Positions 49,482-58,539 are shown, numbered from the stretch's first letter. The stretch: 64,000 nt of DNA from Alphaproteobacteria bacterium (GCA_030433005.1 JAUILQ010000020.1:1-64000), one strand, 5' to 3'. Program-made: numbers and translations. Notes: a model not told the origin generated them from the letters alone.

Positions 49482-50987
49482 TCAGGTCTTGGGCCCGGCG
49501 GACAGCGGCCCCATCGGCATGAGCCGGACGCCGCCGCGCAGGTTGCGGTAGTCGAGCTGCAGGTGGTCGACCGGGTTCGGGCCCGGTGCGGCGGCGACCA
49601 CGACCTGCTCGGCGATCGGCTGGAAGTCGGCGCGGAAGTGCACCGAGGACTTGACCGCGACGATGCCGCGCTCCTCGGGATCGACGCCGATGTGGCGCAG
49701 CATCTCGCGGTCGGCGAGCTGTGCCTTCTTCGAGGCGACGCCGACCTCGACGCCGCCCAGCTCGAGCAGCGCCATCGGGCCCAGCTCCATGCGGGCGCCG
49801 CGGTAGAACGGCCCCGTGCACTCGAAGCGCCCGCTGCCCAGCTTCTTGACGCGGTAGCTGCCGCGCAGTGGCTCGTGGCCCGGCAGGCCGCTGTGCGAGC
49901 CGAGACCGATCTCGATCTCGGCGCCCTCGCCGGCGGCATGGGCCTGCTCGGCGGCCTTGGGATCGAAGATCAGGCCGATCACGGCGCGCGGCGCCTTCTG
50001 CCGGACCAGCTCGGCGAGCAGGCCGACGGTGTCGCCGTTGCCGCCGGCGCCGGGATTGTCCTGGGTGTCGGCCAGGACGACCGGGCGGCGCGCCCGCGCC
50101 CCGACCTGGATGGCATGGGCTACTGCGTCCTTGGCCGACATGATGGTGCCGGCGAAGCCGGCTTCCTGCTCCAGGATCGCCTGGGCCAGCTCGTCGGCGG
50201 CGCGCTCGGTCGCCGCCGGGTCCTCGCCGTAGGCGACGACCGTCGGGCCGCAGTGCCAGATGTCGGCGGGCGAAAAGCCGGCCGAGAAGGACAGCGAGGC
50301 GACGCCCGGCAGGCTCTCGCGCTCGCCGAGCGAATCGTAGAGCGCCTGGGCCGGCTCGATCAGGCTGCAGCCGCTGGTTAGCGGGATCAGGAAGGGCAGC
50401 GCGCGCCGCGCCTTGGCGAGCCGCCGGCCGGCCAGCAGGGTCGCCATCAGCCCGAAGGCGCGCGCCCCGGTCATCGCCATGTCGACGTGCGGGTAGGTGC
50501 GATAGGCGACCAGGGCGTCGGACAGCTCGACCATCGCCGGCGTGACGTTGGCGTGCAGGTCGAGGCTGACCACGACCGGCAGGTCCGGGCCGACGAGGTC
50601 GCGGACGCGGCGCAGCAGCTCGCCTTCGCCGTCCTGGTGGCGCTCGGTGACCATGGCGCCGTGCAGGTCCAGATAGAGCCCGTCGACGCCGCCCGCGGCC
50701 TTCAGGTCCTCCAGAATCTGGCCGGCGATGCGTTCGAAGGCGTCCTCGGTGACGTGGGCCGAGGGCGTCGCCGCCGCCCAGGACAGCGGCACCAACTGGT
50801 GGCCCTGGCTGCGCGCCTCGTCGATGAAGCCGGCGCAAGGCAGGTTGACGCCCGCCATCGCCTCGAAAACGGCGTCGCCGCGGCTCAGCGCCGGCCAGGC
50901 GCCGCCGCGGGCGAAGGCCGTGAAGTCCGCCTTGCTCGGCGCGAAGGTATTGGTCTCATGCTGAAAGCCGCCGACGGCGATCTTCAC
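49482..50987 (-). CDS. M81 family metallopeptidase (MlrC-like)
   Basis: A 501-residue protein of the MlrC/microcystin-degradation family. The N-terminus KIAVGGFQHETNTFAPSKADFTAF (2-25) holds the His and Glu used by the family for metal. DGLYLDLHGAMVTERHQDGEGELL (about 99-122) and VVSLDLHANVTPAMVELSDALVAYRTYPHVDM (about 138-169) are the two further metal-site blocks. The C-terminal MlrC_C domain includes VVLADTQDNPGAGGNGDTVGLL. Homologues outside cyanotoxin degraders are common, and this one is unlikely to act on microcystin. Confidence 0.93.
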   Translation of the reverse strand: MKIAVGGFQHETNTFAPSKADFTAFARGGAWPALSRGDAVFEAMAGVNLPCAGFIDEARSQGHQLVPLSWAAATPSAHVTEDAFERIAGQILEDLKAAGGVDGLYLDLHGAMVTERHQDGEGELLRRVRDLVGPDLPVVVSLDLHANVTPAMVELSDALVAYRTYPHVDMAMTGARAFGLMATLLAGRRLAKARRALPFLIPLTSGCSLIEPAQALYDSLGERESLPGVASLSFSAGFSPADIWHCGPTVVAYGEDPAATERAADELAQAILEQEAGFAGTIMSAKDAVAHAIQVGARARRPVVLADTQDNPGAGGNGDTVGLLAELVRQKAPRAVIGLIFDPKAAEQAHAAGEGAEIEIGLGSHSGLPGHEPLRGSYRVKKLGSGRFECTGPFYRGARMELGPMALLELGGVEVGVASKKAQLADREMLRHIGVDPEERGIVAVKSSVHFRADFQPIAEQVVVAAAPGPNPVDHLQLDYRNLRGGVRLMPMGPLSAGPKT

Positions 50988-51031
50988 GCGCGTTTCTCCC
51001 CTTGATGATGCCGGGAAAGCGACGGTCCCGC

Positions 51032-51057
51032 GGGCCGGCCTTGCGGCCGACCGGCCC
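51032..51057 (-). terminator. Hairpin downstream of the histidine-kinase gene
   Basis: GGGCCGG (51032-51038) pairs with CCGGCCC (51051-51057); an inner CGGCC/GGCCG pair gives an alternative fold. It lies in the 145-base gap after the kinase stop on the minus strand, upstream of the M81 gene. No T-run. Confidence 0.45.
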
Positions 51058-51132
51058 GAGCCCCGGCCAATGAGAGGCCGCAGCCTAGAGCAGAAGGTCG
51101 CCTTTTGGAATCGGGTCGCGGCCGGAGCGGAC

Positions 51133-52917
51133 TCACCGGACGGCGGCGCCGGCCTGGCGCGGCTCGCCGTCGAGACGCGGCACGAGGCTGCCCGGCAGAA
51201 CCACAGTCACCGAGGTGCCCTCGCCCGGCCGGCTGTCGAGCGAGAGACGGCCCCCGTGCAGCTCGACCAGCGACTTGACGATCGCCAGGCCGAGCCCGGA
51301 TCCTTCGCGCCGCCGGGTCGAGTGATCGCGGCCGCGCTCGAAGGGCTGCAGGATCGCCTCCATGTCCGCGGCGGGAATGCCGATGCCGTCGTCCTCGACC
51401 TGCAGCACCGCCTCGCCCGCCGACGAGACCCGCCAGGCCAGGCGCACCCGGCCCCCGGAGTCGGTGAACTTGATGGCATTGCTGACCAGGTTGGTGACGA
51501 TCTGGGCCAGGGCGCGCGAGTCGGCGACGATCGCCTCCGGGGCCCGGTCGAGCTCGACGGCCAGCTCTATCCCGCGCTGCTTGGCAAGCGGCTGGAGGAA
51601 ACGCAGGACCTCCTGCGTCGTCTGGCGCGGATCCATCGGCGCGGCGTCGAGTTCCCACGCCCCGACCTCGATGCGCGACAGGTCGATGACGTTCTCGATC
51701 AGGCGCAGCAGGTGCTGGCCGCTGGCGCGGATGTCGGTGATGTAGCCCCGGTAGGCGGGATGGCCGAGAGGGCCCTTGACCTGGCGGTCGAGCAGCTCGG
51801 AGAAGCCGAGGATCGCGTTGAGCGGGGTCCGCAGCTCGTGGCTGACGTTGGCCAGGAACACGGTCTTGATGCGGTTGGCCCGCTCGGCCTCGTCGCGTGC
51901 CTCGCGGGCCGCCAGCTCGCGCCGCGCGAGCTCGCGGTGGCTGTCCTCCAGCGCCTCGACGGTCTGCGCGATGGTGCGCGCGGCCAGACGCGTGGCGACG
52001 ATCATGGCGGCGACCAGGGCGAGCAGCAGCAGCAGGACCAGCGCGCCCGGCACCGCGGCCTCGGCCAGCGCCTCGACGCCGGGTCGCGCCGGATCCCAGG
52101 CGAGGGCGGCGACCGCCGTGCCGTCGGGTCCGATCAGCGCCAGGCGGTCCCCTCCCGCCGGCTCGGCTGCGGGCGACAGGCGCAGGTTGGGCAGCAGGTA
52201 GCGCGCGGCGAGCTCGTCCAGCAGCTCCACATCGAGACGCCGGGCATAGATCAGCACCGGCCGCGGCTGCGGCCGCAGTTCGGCCCACAGCGGGTACTCC
52301 GGCGTGACCGCGGCGGCGACGCCCAGGTAGACCGCTTCGCCGTCGCGGAAGAAGGCGGAGCTCGGCAGCGGGTCGTCCATCGGCGCGGCCCGCGCCGCCG
52401 CGATCAGCGCCGCCGCCCGCCCGCCGAGCAGCGCCGCCGGTGCGAGCGTGCCGGACGCCCGATCCGCGTCCCCCGCACCCTGCCCGTTGGCGCCATCCAC
52501 TTCCGCGTTCTTCCCCTCCGCGCCCTGCCCGATTGCAGCGGCGGCCGCCGAGTAGAGCGGGCGATCGTCCGCGCCGACCACGAAGGCGGCGTCGAAACCG
52601 TAGGTCTCCAGCGACCAGAAGCCGACGTTCTCGTCGGCCCAGGCGCTGCCCCGCTCGCCGCGGGCGAAGGCCACGGTGTCGTCCCAGTAGGCGAAGTCGT
52701 AGACGTGCGAGCGGTCGCTGGCCGCCAGCTGGCCGAGCGCCGTCTGCGCGAGATGCGAGGCCTGCTCGGCGGCCTCGCGGTCGAGGCTGCGGTCGAGGTG
52801 GACGAGCAGCAGCCCGCCGCTGCACAGGAACAGCAGGACCAGAAGCGCGATGGTCAGGTGAAAGCGGCGCGTGACCGCGCGCACCGCCCCGCCGACCTGC
52901 CGATCACCCGCCTGCAT
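51133..52917 (-). CDS. Membrane-bound sensor histidine kinase with CHASE4 domain
   Basis: A 594-residue sensor kinase. ATG 52917 follows GGGAAGGATGG; the open frame continues to 53061. Membrane helices lie at about 20-40 and 287-307. Between them the CHASE4 sensor begins with HVYDFAYWDDTVAFARG and NVGFWSLETYGFDAAFVVGADDRPLYS, the family pattern; it carries a Gly/Ala-rich insert (130-160). The HisKA phosphoacceptor is H360 (NVSHELRTPLNAILGFSELLD), and the ATPase has NLVSNAIKFTD and GSGLGLAIVKSLVELHGG. No receiver domain and no response regulator adjacent: an orphan kinase. Confidence 0.92.
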   Translation of the reverse strand: MQAGDRQVGGAVRAVTRRFHLTIALLVLLFLCSGGLLLVHLDRSLDREAAEQASHLAQTALGQLAASDRSHVYDFAYWDDTVAFARGERGSAWADENVGFWSLETYGFDAAFVVGADDRPLYSAAAAAIGQGAEGKNAEVDGANGQGAGDADRASGTLAPAALLGGRAAALIAAARAAPMDDPLPSSAFFRDGEAVYLGVAAAVTPEYPLWAELRPQPRPVLIYARRLDVELLDELAARYLLPNLRLSPAAEPAGGDRLALIGPDGTAVAALAWDPARPGVEALAEAAVPGALVLLLLLALVAAMIVATRLAARTIAQTVEALEDSHRELARRELAAREARDEAERANRIKTVFLANVSHELRTPLNAILGFSELLDRQVKGPLGHPAYRGYITDIRASGQHLLRLIENVIDLSRIEVGAWELDAAPMDPRQTTQEVLRFLQPLAKQRGIELAVELDRAPEAIVADSRALAQIVTNLVSNAIKFTDSGGRVRLAWRVSSAGEAVLQVEDDGIGIPAADMEAILQPFERGRDHSTRRREGSGLGLAIVKSLVELHGGRLSLDSRPGEGTSVTVVLPGSLVPRLDGEPRQAGAAVR

Positions 52918-53130
52918 CGCCGGCCATCCTTCCCGGATATGCGCGTTAAGGTTGCTTTCTAAAAAGGCGCCACACACCTTTTGCTCATGCCGTCGAGGCT
53001 CCGCGACGCATGGCGAGACGCCCCAGCGAAATGCCCGGCGACTCTGCCGATACCCAAGCAAAGCACAAGAAAAAATCGGCTCGCTGCCAGAGACCTGCGA
53101 TCCGGCGCAGCCGCGAGCGACCGCACTACC

Positions 53131-53904
53131 TCAGGTTGCCGACGCGCCGCCGCGCGAAGACAGCAGCAGCGGGCGCAGCCGGCGCCGCAGCGCGCGCCGC
53201 CACCAGCGGCCCTCGGCCTTGACGCCGGTGCCCGCTCGGCCCCGCTGGAACAGCCAGCCGCGGTCGCGGAAGAAGCGGGCGAACAGCAGGGTGAAGATCA
53301 GCCCGGTCGCGGCGCCGCCCGCCACGTCGGAGAAGTAGTGGGCATTGACCACGACCCGGCTGGCGGCGATCACCACCGCCAGCGCCAGCAGCCAGCGCCG
53401 AGCGCCGGGCAGCAGCAGGCTGAGCGCGGCGGCCACGGCGAAGACCGTCGTGGCGTGGCCGGACGGAAAGGAATGCAGGTCCCCCTCCAGCCCTGGCGGC
53501 AGGAAGCCGTAGACCTGCTGCTCGTCGAGCAGCTTGGGCCGAGCCCGACCGAACAGGATCTTGAGCAGGTTGGCGAGGATGCCCGAGCCGGCGACCGCCC
53601 AGAAAAAGAAGAAGGCGTAACCGGCCAGCCAGGCCGCGAGCCGGCGGACGACCCGCCGCGTGCTCAGCAGCACCGTCCCGGCGGCTCCTATGGTCAGCAG
53701 CCCGCTGCCGATCAGATAGGCATCCGACTTGCCGAAGTCGGTGATGAAGCGGAACAGGTCGAGCAGCGGCTCGCCGGCCTCGCGCAGCAGCAGCGAGAGC
53801 GGCCGGTCGATCAGGAACACGCCGAGCAGCACCGCGACTGCGAGCGCGCCCCAGAAGGCCGGGCTGCGGTGCAGCAGCAGGTCGTCTCGATCCGCGGTCG
53901 TCAC
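53131..53904 (-). CDS. PAP2-family membrane phosphatase
   Basis: A 257-residue phosphatidic-acid-phosphatase-type protein with about six helices. The three catalytic motifs are intact: K-x6-RP (KILFGRARP), PSGH (HSFPSGHATT) and SRxxxxxHYxSDV (ASRVVVNAHYFSDVAGG). GTG 53904 is preferred over TTG 53982; neither has a good ribosome site. Such enzymes remove phosphate from undecaprenyl diphosphate, lipid A or phosphatidic acid. The nearby ArnT/GT2 genes make a lipid-phosphate role attractive. It is divergent from the CDF-like gene. Confidence 0.88.
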   Translation of the reverse strand: MTTADRDDLLLHRSPAFWGALAVAVLLGVFLIDRPLSLLLREAGEPLLDLFRFITDFGKSDAYLIGSGLLTIGAAGTVLLSTRRVVRRLAAWLAGYAFFFFWAVAGSGILANLLKILFGRARPKLLDEQQVYGFLPPGLEGDLHSFPSGHATTVFAVAAALSLLLPGARRWLLALAVVIAASRVVVNAHYFSDVAGGAATGLIFTLLFARFFRDRGWLFQRGRAGTGVKAEGRWWRRALRRRLRPLLLSSRGGASAT

Positions 53905-54003
53905 TCGGGGAGCAGTCGGACTCAAGGCAGGAATTCCAGGTCGCAGGGCCCCCCTGATAGCCGCCGCGCCGGCCGCCGGCAAGCCGTGCCCGGGTGGCGC
54001 CGG

Positions 54004-54032
54004 TTGGATCGTGCCGGCGAAGCCTCTATCTT
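54004..54032 (+). promoter_or_regulatory. Candidate promoter for a leaderless CDF-like transcript
   Basis: TTGGAT (54004-54009), 17-bp spacer, TATCTT (54027-54032). The start would be near 54039, which is the A of the ATG. No ribosome site precedes this ATG, so a leaderless mRNA is possible. Confidence 0.3.
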
Positions 54033-54038
54033 GAAGTC

Positions 54039-54707
54039 ATGGCTTCTTCCTGCTGCAGTCCGCCGGCGGCCGAGACACCGGCACCCGATCCCGGCTTTCG
54101 CCGCGTCCTCTGGATCGCCCTGGCGATCAACGCCGGCTTCTTCGGCATCGAACTCGCGGCCGCCCTGGCCGCCGGCTCGACCTCGCTGCAGGCCGACGCG
54201 ATCGATTTCGCCGGCGATGCGGGCAACTACCTGATCAGTCTGCTGGTCGTCGGCATGGGCCTGCGCGCCCGGGCGCGGGCCGCCCTGGTCAAGGGCGCGA
54301 CCATGGCGCTCTTCGGACTCTGGGTCCTGGCCATGGCCGGCTGGCAGGTCGCCGCCGGCGGCCAGCCCCACGCCCCGACCATGGGCGTCGTCGGCGCCGC
54401 CGCGCTGGCCGCCAACCTGGTCGTGTTCCTGCTGCTCTGGCGCCACCGCGCCGGCGACAGCAACCGGCGCTCGGTCTGGCTGTGCTCGCGCAACGACCTC
54501 TTCGGCAATTTGGCGGTGCTGCTCGCCGCCCTCGGCGTCTTCGGCACCGGCAGCTTCTGGCCCGACGCCCTTGTCGCGGCCCTGATGGCCGGCCTCGCCC
54601 TGCAGGGCTCCGTGTCGGTCATCCGCCAGGCCCTGGGAGAGTTGCGCGAGACGCGGCGCCCGGCGGCAAGAGAGGAAGCTGGGCCCGCCTACTCGGCCAG
54701 CCGGTAG
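54039..54707 (+). CDS. Cation-diffusion-facilitator-like transporter, short and with altered metal site
   Basis: A 222-residue membrane protein with about six helices. The Cys/Pro N-terminus MASSCCSPPAAE is followed by RVLWIALAINAGFFGIELAAALAAGSTSLQADAIDFAGDAGNYLIS, the normal CDF start except that the metal-binding HxxxD is DFAGD here. The second half-site reads SRNDLFGNLAVLLAA where CDFs usually have HxxxD. The cytoplasmic domain (about 80 residues) is missing. It may be a non-transporting or differently selective member; the N-terminal CC pair could bind metal. Its 3' end overlaps the convergent ArnT-like gene by 19 bases. Confidence 0.82.
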   Translation: MASSCCSPPAAETPAPDPGFRRVLWIALAINAGFFGIELAAALAAGSTSLQADAIDFAGDAGNYLISLLVVGMGLRARARAALVKGATMALFGLWVLAMAGWQVAAGGQPHAPTMGVVGAAALAANLVVFLLLWRHRAGDSNRRSVWLCSRNDLFGNLAVLLAALGVFGTGSFWPDALVAALMAGLALQGSVSVIRQALGELRETRRPAAREEAGPAYSASR

Positions 54708-56407
54708 AGCGTCAGCCGCAGATCCTGACCCTTCGAGTAGTTGAGCCCCTCGACCGTCGCCAGCGGCTCCAGGCGCCCGGCCGCCTCGCCGAGCGCGGCG
54801 CGGAACGGCGCCTCGGCGCTCTCGGCGATCAGCGCGAGGTTGCAGGCGGGCCGCTCGAGCAGCGTTTCCGCGCTGCCTTCGGGTTGGACCAGGCGGGTCT
54901 CGGTAGCGGTCAGGAAGACTAGGCTCGGCTCGCTGTAGCCGCTGCTCGCCAGCAGGCTGTCCGGGCAGGGCCGCTCGGCCGCCACGGCGGCGGCGACTCG
55001 CGGGCTGAGCCAGAGGCTGTCCAGGTTCGGCACCACGCCCGGCCAGCCGACCAGGTAGAGCAGCCACGCGCCGAGCGCGACCGTCGCGACGCCGGTCGAC
55101 CCGCCGCGCTGCGGCCGCAAGCGCAGCACCGCCGCGGCCAGGCCGACCAGCACGGCGGCAGCGGCGATGCCGCTCCACAGGACCGCCCCTTCCAGGTAGA
55201 GCGGCACGGCGACGAGGCCGACGGCGAGCAGCAGCGCGATCGCCAGGAAGATCAGCAGCGAGCCGAAGCGCAGCCAGGCGGTCCAGCCGCGCCGGCGCAG
55301 CGCGCCCGGCACCAGCGCGATCTCGTGGACCGCCGCCGCGCAGAGGATCGCCAGCGCCGGATAGACGGGCAGGACGTAGTGCGGCAGCTTGGTCGGCACC
55401 AGCTCGAAGACCAGCCAGGTCGGCAGCAGCCAGGCGAGGCAGAACACCACGGCCGGCCGGCGCCGCTCGAACCAGGTCCAGGACAGCGCCAGGCCGAGCA
55501 GCAGCGAGAACGGCCAGAAGGTCAGGAACACCAGAAGCAGGTAGAGCCCCGGCGGCGCGCCGTGCGATTCCTGGCCGCCGGCGACCTTGCCGAGCAGGTC
55601 GTGGCCGACGGCCTCCGTGAAGAAGGCGCCCTGGGTCTCGACGGTGATCGCGATCAGCCAGGGCAGGAAGATCGCCAGGGCGAGCAGCAGCCAGGGCCAG
55701 GGCCTGAGGCCGGCCAGCCAGCCGGCGCGGCGCTCGAACAGCAGCAGCCCGAACAGCGTGCCGCCGGCGACCAGCAGCACGATCGGGCCCTTGAGCAGCG
55801 CCGCGAGCCCGACGCCGGCCCAGAAGGCGATCGCCGGCCCGCTGCCGCTGGCCCGGCCCTCGCGCAGGTTCATATAGAGCTCGGCCAGCGCCGCCTGGGC
55901 CAGCAGGATCGCCGCCAGCAGCAGCGCGTCGGTCTTGGCCGTGCGCGCCTCGACCGCCATGACCAGGCAGCCCGCCAGCATCAGCGCCGCCAGCACGCCG
56001 GTGGTGTTGCCGAACAGCCGCCGGCCGATGCGGAAGGTCAGCAGGACCGCCAGGCAGGCACCGATCAGCGACGGCAGCCGGTAGACCCAGATCGGCGCCT
56101 CGGCGGGCGCTTCCAGGGCGAGTGCGCCCCAGGCGCTGGCCGCTGCGACCTGCGCCCAGTAGATGCCGACCGGCTTCTTGTGGCGCGCGTCCTCCTGGAA
56201 CCGGATGTCGACCACGTCGCCGGTCTCGAGCATCTGCTTCGAGGCTTGGGCGAAGCGCGCCTCGTCGCGGTCGACGGGCGGCAGCGAAAAGAAGCCGGGC
56301 AGGAAGAAGGCCAGCGCGACCAGCACCAGCAGGGCCTGCAGCCAGGCGTTGGGCGCCGAGCGCGCGTGGGCCGGCGGCAGATCGGCACTGCCCAGGGTCT
56401 CGCTCAT
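54689..56407 (-). CDS. Glycosyltransferase family 39 (ArnT-like) membrane protein
   Basis: A 572-residue integral-membrane glycosyltransferase of the GT-C fold with about 12 helices. The first periplasmic loop has PPVDRDEARFAQASKQMLETGDVVDIRFQEDARHKKPVGIYWAQ (about 48-91), where the acidic DRDEAR corresponds to the catalytic motif of ArnT/PMT enzymes. VPTKLPHYVLPVYPALAILCA is the second family block. Members move sugars from undecaprenyl-phosphate donors to lipid A or proteins. It follows the LABN and GT2 genes on the minus strand. Donor and acceptor unknown. Confidence 0.92.
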   Translation of the reverse strand: MSETLGSADLPPAHARSAPNAWLQALLVLVALAFFLPGFFSLPPVDRDEARFAQASKQMLETGDVVDIRFQEDARHKKPVGIYWAQVAAASAWGALALEAPAEAPIWVYRLPSLIGACLAVLLTFRIGRRLFGNTTGVLAALMLAGCLVMAVEARTAKTDALLLAAILLAQAALAELYMNLREGRASGSGPAIAFWAGVGLAALLKGPIVLLVAGGTLFGLLLFERRAGWLAGLRPWPWLLLALAIFLPWLIAITVETQGAFFTEAVGHDLLGKVAGGQESHGAPPGLYLLLVFLTFWPFSLLLGLALSWTWFERRRPAVVFCLAWLLPTWLVFELVPTKLPHYVLPVYPALAILCAAAVHEIALVPGALRRRGWTAWLRFGSLLIFLAIALLLAVGLVAVPLYLEGAVLWSGIAAAAVLVGLAAAVLRLRPQRGGSTGVATVALGAWLLYLVGWPGVVPNLDSLWLSPRVAAAVAAERPCPDSLLASSGYSEPSLVFLTATETRLVQPEGSAETLLERPACNLALIAESAEAPFRAALGEAAGRLEPLATVEGLNYSKGQDLRLTLYRLAE

Positions 56408-56483
56408 CTCGCCTCCCGGTCCTCCGCCGTCGCGGGCCGGCCCGGCCCGCGTCCTCTCGCCGTCCGCGACCGCGCGCCGTCCG

Positions 56484-56846
56484 CTAGCGCTTGGCCCGTG
56501 CGGCCGCCTCGTCGTGCTGGGCCGCCAGCAGGCGCTTCTCGCGCCAGATGAAATAGATGTTCCGGCTGTAGATCACCAGCCCGGCCGCCTGGCCGAGGAT
56601 GATCACCGGGTCCGCGCGATGGATCGCGTAGGCCAGCAGCGAGGCGCCGCCGGCGAAAGAGAAGTACCAGAAGACCTCGGGCACGATCGAGCGCCGCGCC
56701 CGCTCGCTCATCAGCCACTGCACCAGGAAGCGCGCCGAGAACAGGACCTGGGCGCCGAGCCCGATGCCCAGCCAGACGACGTCGAGCGTCGACATCCCGG
56801 CCCACCAGGCGTCGAGCTTCAGCAGCCAGTCATCGATGAAGGACAA
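56484..56846 (-). CDS. Lipid A biosynthesis N-terminal (LABN) domain membrane protein
   Basis: A 120-residue membrane protein. TTG 56846 is chosen because it lies five bases after the GT2 stop and behind GGAAGGGTAGGCGGA; a later ATG at 56795 is possible. Three helices are visible, with WLGIGLGAQVLFSARFLVQWLMSERARRSIVPEVFWYFSFAGGASLLAYAIHRADPVIILGQ, the family signature. LABN proteins usually pair with GT2 and ArnT-type genes, as here, and are thought to aid lipid-linked sugar handling. Confidence 0.88.
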   Translation of the reverse strand: MSFIDDWLLKLDAWWAGMSTLDVVWLGIGLGAQVLFSARFLVQWLMSERARRSIVPEVFWYFSFAGGASLLAYAIHRADPVIILGQAAGLVIYSRNIYFIWREKRLLAAQHDEAAARAKR

Positions 56847-56851
56847 TCCGC

Positions 56852-57670
56852 CTACCCTTCCAGCCCGCCGTCCGCGGCCGACGCCGCCGAGCGGCCGCCG
56901 GCCCGCTCGACGCTCACCGAGTCGGGACGCGGCCGACGCGTGCGCTTCTTGAGCCACAGCACGCCGAAAAGGTCAAACAGCCCGACCAGCCCGCGCTGCC
57001 AGTTGCTGTACTTGGTCGCGCCGCGCTCGCGGGGGCGATGGTTGACCGTCGCCATCGCCATCGGCCAGCCGTGGATCTGCACGAGCGCCGGCAGGAAGCG
57101 ATGCAGCGCGCTGAAGTAGGGCAGGCCCAGCAGGACGTCGCGGCGGATCAGCTTGAGACCGCAGCCGGTGTCGGGGCAATGGTCGCCCAGCAGCCGGCTG
57201 CGCAGGCCGTTGGCGAAGCGCGAGGCGAGGCGCTTGGACAGCGTGTCGCGGCGCTTGCGGCGCAGGCCGGCGACCAGGGCCGGCGCGGGCTCGGCCGATT
57301 CGGCCTGGGCGATCAGCGCCGGGATGTCGGCCGGATCGTTCTGGCCGTCGCCGTCGAGCGTGGCGATCCAGGGCGCGCTCGCCGCTTCGGCGCCGCTGCG
57401 CACCCCGGCGCTCTGGCCGAAGCGGCCGTGGTGCCGGACCAGGACGACCTGCGGGTGGCGGGCCGCCGCCTTCAGCACCTCGTCGGCCGTTGCGTCCGAG
57501 GAGCCGTCGTCGACGAAGATGACCTCCAGCGGCGGAAAGGCGCGCGTCGCCGCGAAGATCTCCTCGATCAGCGGGCCGACGTTGTCGGCCTCGTTGTGCG
57601 CCGGCACGACGACGGAGAAGGCCTCGACCCGGCGGGACGCGGCGGAGGGGGACGACGGAGCACGGGACAT
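56852..57670 (-). CDS. Glycosyltransferase family 2, polyprenyl-phosphate type (ArnC/DPM1-like)
   Basis: A 272-residue GT-A fold transferase. FSVVVPAHNEADNVGPLIEEIFAA (about 18-41) is the standard N-terminus; EVIFVDDGSSDATADEVLKAAARHP and TLDGDGQNDPADIPALI hold the catalytic Asp residues (the DXD-like DGDGQ). LGDHCPDTGCGLKLIRRDVL is typical of polyprenyl-phosphate sugar transferases. No C-terminal membrane helices are present; LABN supplies membrane segments next door. It makes the sugar donor likely used by the ArnT-like enzyme. Confidence 0.93.
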   Translation of the reverse strand: MSRAPSSPSAASRRVEAFSVVVPAHNEADNVGPLIEEIFAATRAFPPLEVIFVDDGSSDATADEVLKAAARHPQVVLVRHHGRFGQSAGVRSGAEAASAPWIATLDGDGQNDPADIPALIAQAESAEPAPALVAGLRRKRRDTLSKRLASRFANGLRSRLLGDHCPDTGCGLKLIRRDVLLGLPYFSALHRFLPALVQIHGWPMAMATVNHRPRERGATKYSNWQRGLVGLFDLFGVLWLKKRTRRPRPDSVSVERAGGRSAASAADGGLEG

Positions 57671-57763
57671 GGAACGGAGAAGGCGGGGTCCGGCTGGGAA
57701 AGGCCGGAGCTATAGCAGCCGTCCCCGACCCCGGCCAGCGATAACCGCCCCCCCGGTCCATGC

Positions 57764-57788
57764 CCCCTGGCCCCTGGCCCCTGGCCCC
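57764..57788. repeat. Short CCCCTGG tandem repeat
   Basis: CCCCTGG occurs three times back to back (CCCCCTGGCCCCTGGCCCCTGG) in the gap between the GT2 gene and the secreted-protein gene. It may be a slippage product and no function is evident. Confidence 0.6.
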
Positions 57789-57842
57789 GGGTGCCGGCCC
57801 GGCCCCGCCCGACCCGGGCAGGGCCGGCGGCGCGGGCTCGGC

Positions 57843-58499
57843 TCACTCCGGAATCTCGTTGAAGCGGATGATCGCCTCGCTCTGTCCCGAGGCCCCGACC
57901 GAGAGGTCGGCCGTGCGGCGGTGGAGCTGCCCCTGCGGATCCTCGGCCGTGGCGATCACGGTGTAGCTGTCGGCCGGCAGGTCGACCAGCAGCCAGGGTG
58001 CGTCGCAGCGCACCGCGAAGACCTCGCTGCCCGACTGGTTCTCGATCCGGGTCGTGACGCCGGGCAGGTAGCCGCCGCCCTGCACGGTGTAGACCAGCTT
58101 CGCCGCGAACGCGTCCCAGCGGGGATCCTCGCGGCTGTCCTTGGCGATGCCGGTGCAGGCGTAGCGCAGGCCGTCCTTGGTCATGACGCTGTCGGTGGCG
58201 GCGGGGGCGCCGCCCGGCGCCACATTGCCCTGCCCGCTCGCCGCCGCGGCGGACGAGACGCTGCCGGAGGCCTGCGGGGCCTCGACCGTCACCGAAGTCT
58301 CCTCGGTGACCGTCTCCCGGCCGGTCAGGTCGCCGAGCTTCTTGGTCGTAGTGGTGATCGTGGTCGTGGTCGTCGTGGTCTGCCCGGCCTGGCCGTCGAC
58401 GCCCCGGCTCTCGGCGGTCTGGGCAGCGGCCGGCTGCAGCGCGACGCTGCCGCCCAGGACGGCGGCCGCGGCGAGCAGCGGGAACAGCGAACGGGACAT
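57843..58499 (-). CDS. Secreted protein with polythreonine tract and C-terminal regulatory-like domain
   Basis: A 218-residue exported protein. ATG 58499 follows GGAG, and the signal peptide (1-26, MSRSLFPLLAAAAVLGGSVALQ..AAA) is cleaved near AQT. A Thr tract, TTTTTTTITTTT, lies at about 41-52. The Ala/Gly linker is followed by a compact C-terminal domain from about 110 (DGLRYACTGIAKDSREDPRWDAFAAKLVYTVQGGGYLPGVTTRIEN..WLLVDLPADSYTVIATAED), with two Cys residues and a beta-sandwich feel like carboxypeptidase-regulatory domains. An exact EcfG promoter precedes it, so it is likely a stress-induced envelope protein. No family was recognised. Confidence 0.8.
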   Translation of the reverse strand: MSRSLFPLLAAAAVLGGSVALQPAAAQTAESRGVDGQAGQTTTTTTTITTTTKKLGDLTGRETVTEETSVTVEAPQASGSVSSAAAASGQGNVAPGGAPAATDSVMTKDGLRYACTGIAKDSREDPRWDAFAAKLVYTVQGGGYLPGVTTRIENQSGSEVFAVRCDAPWLLVDLPADSYTVIATAEDPQGQLHRRTADLSVGASGQSEAIIRFNEIPE

Positions 58500-58539
58500 G
58501 GCTTCACTCCATCTGTTTCCCGCCCCCACCGCGCTCAAG

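Noticed and set aside
49482..50987. Microcystin degradation gene mlrC
   Set aside because: The family name comes from a few degraders; mlrA, mlrB and mlrD are absent, so toxin degradation is not supported.
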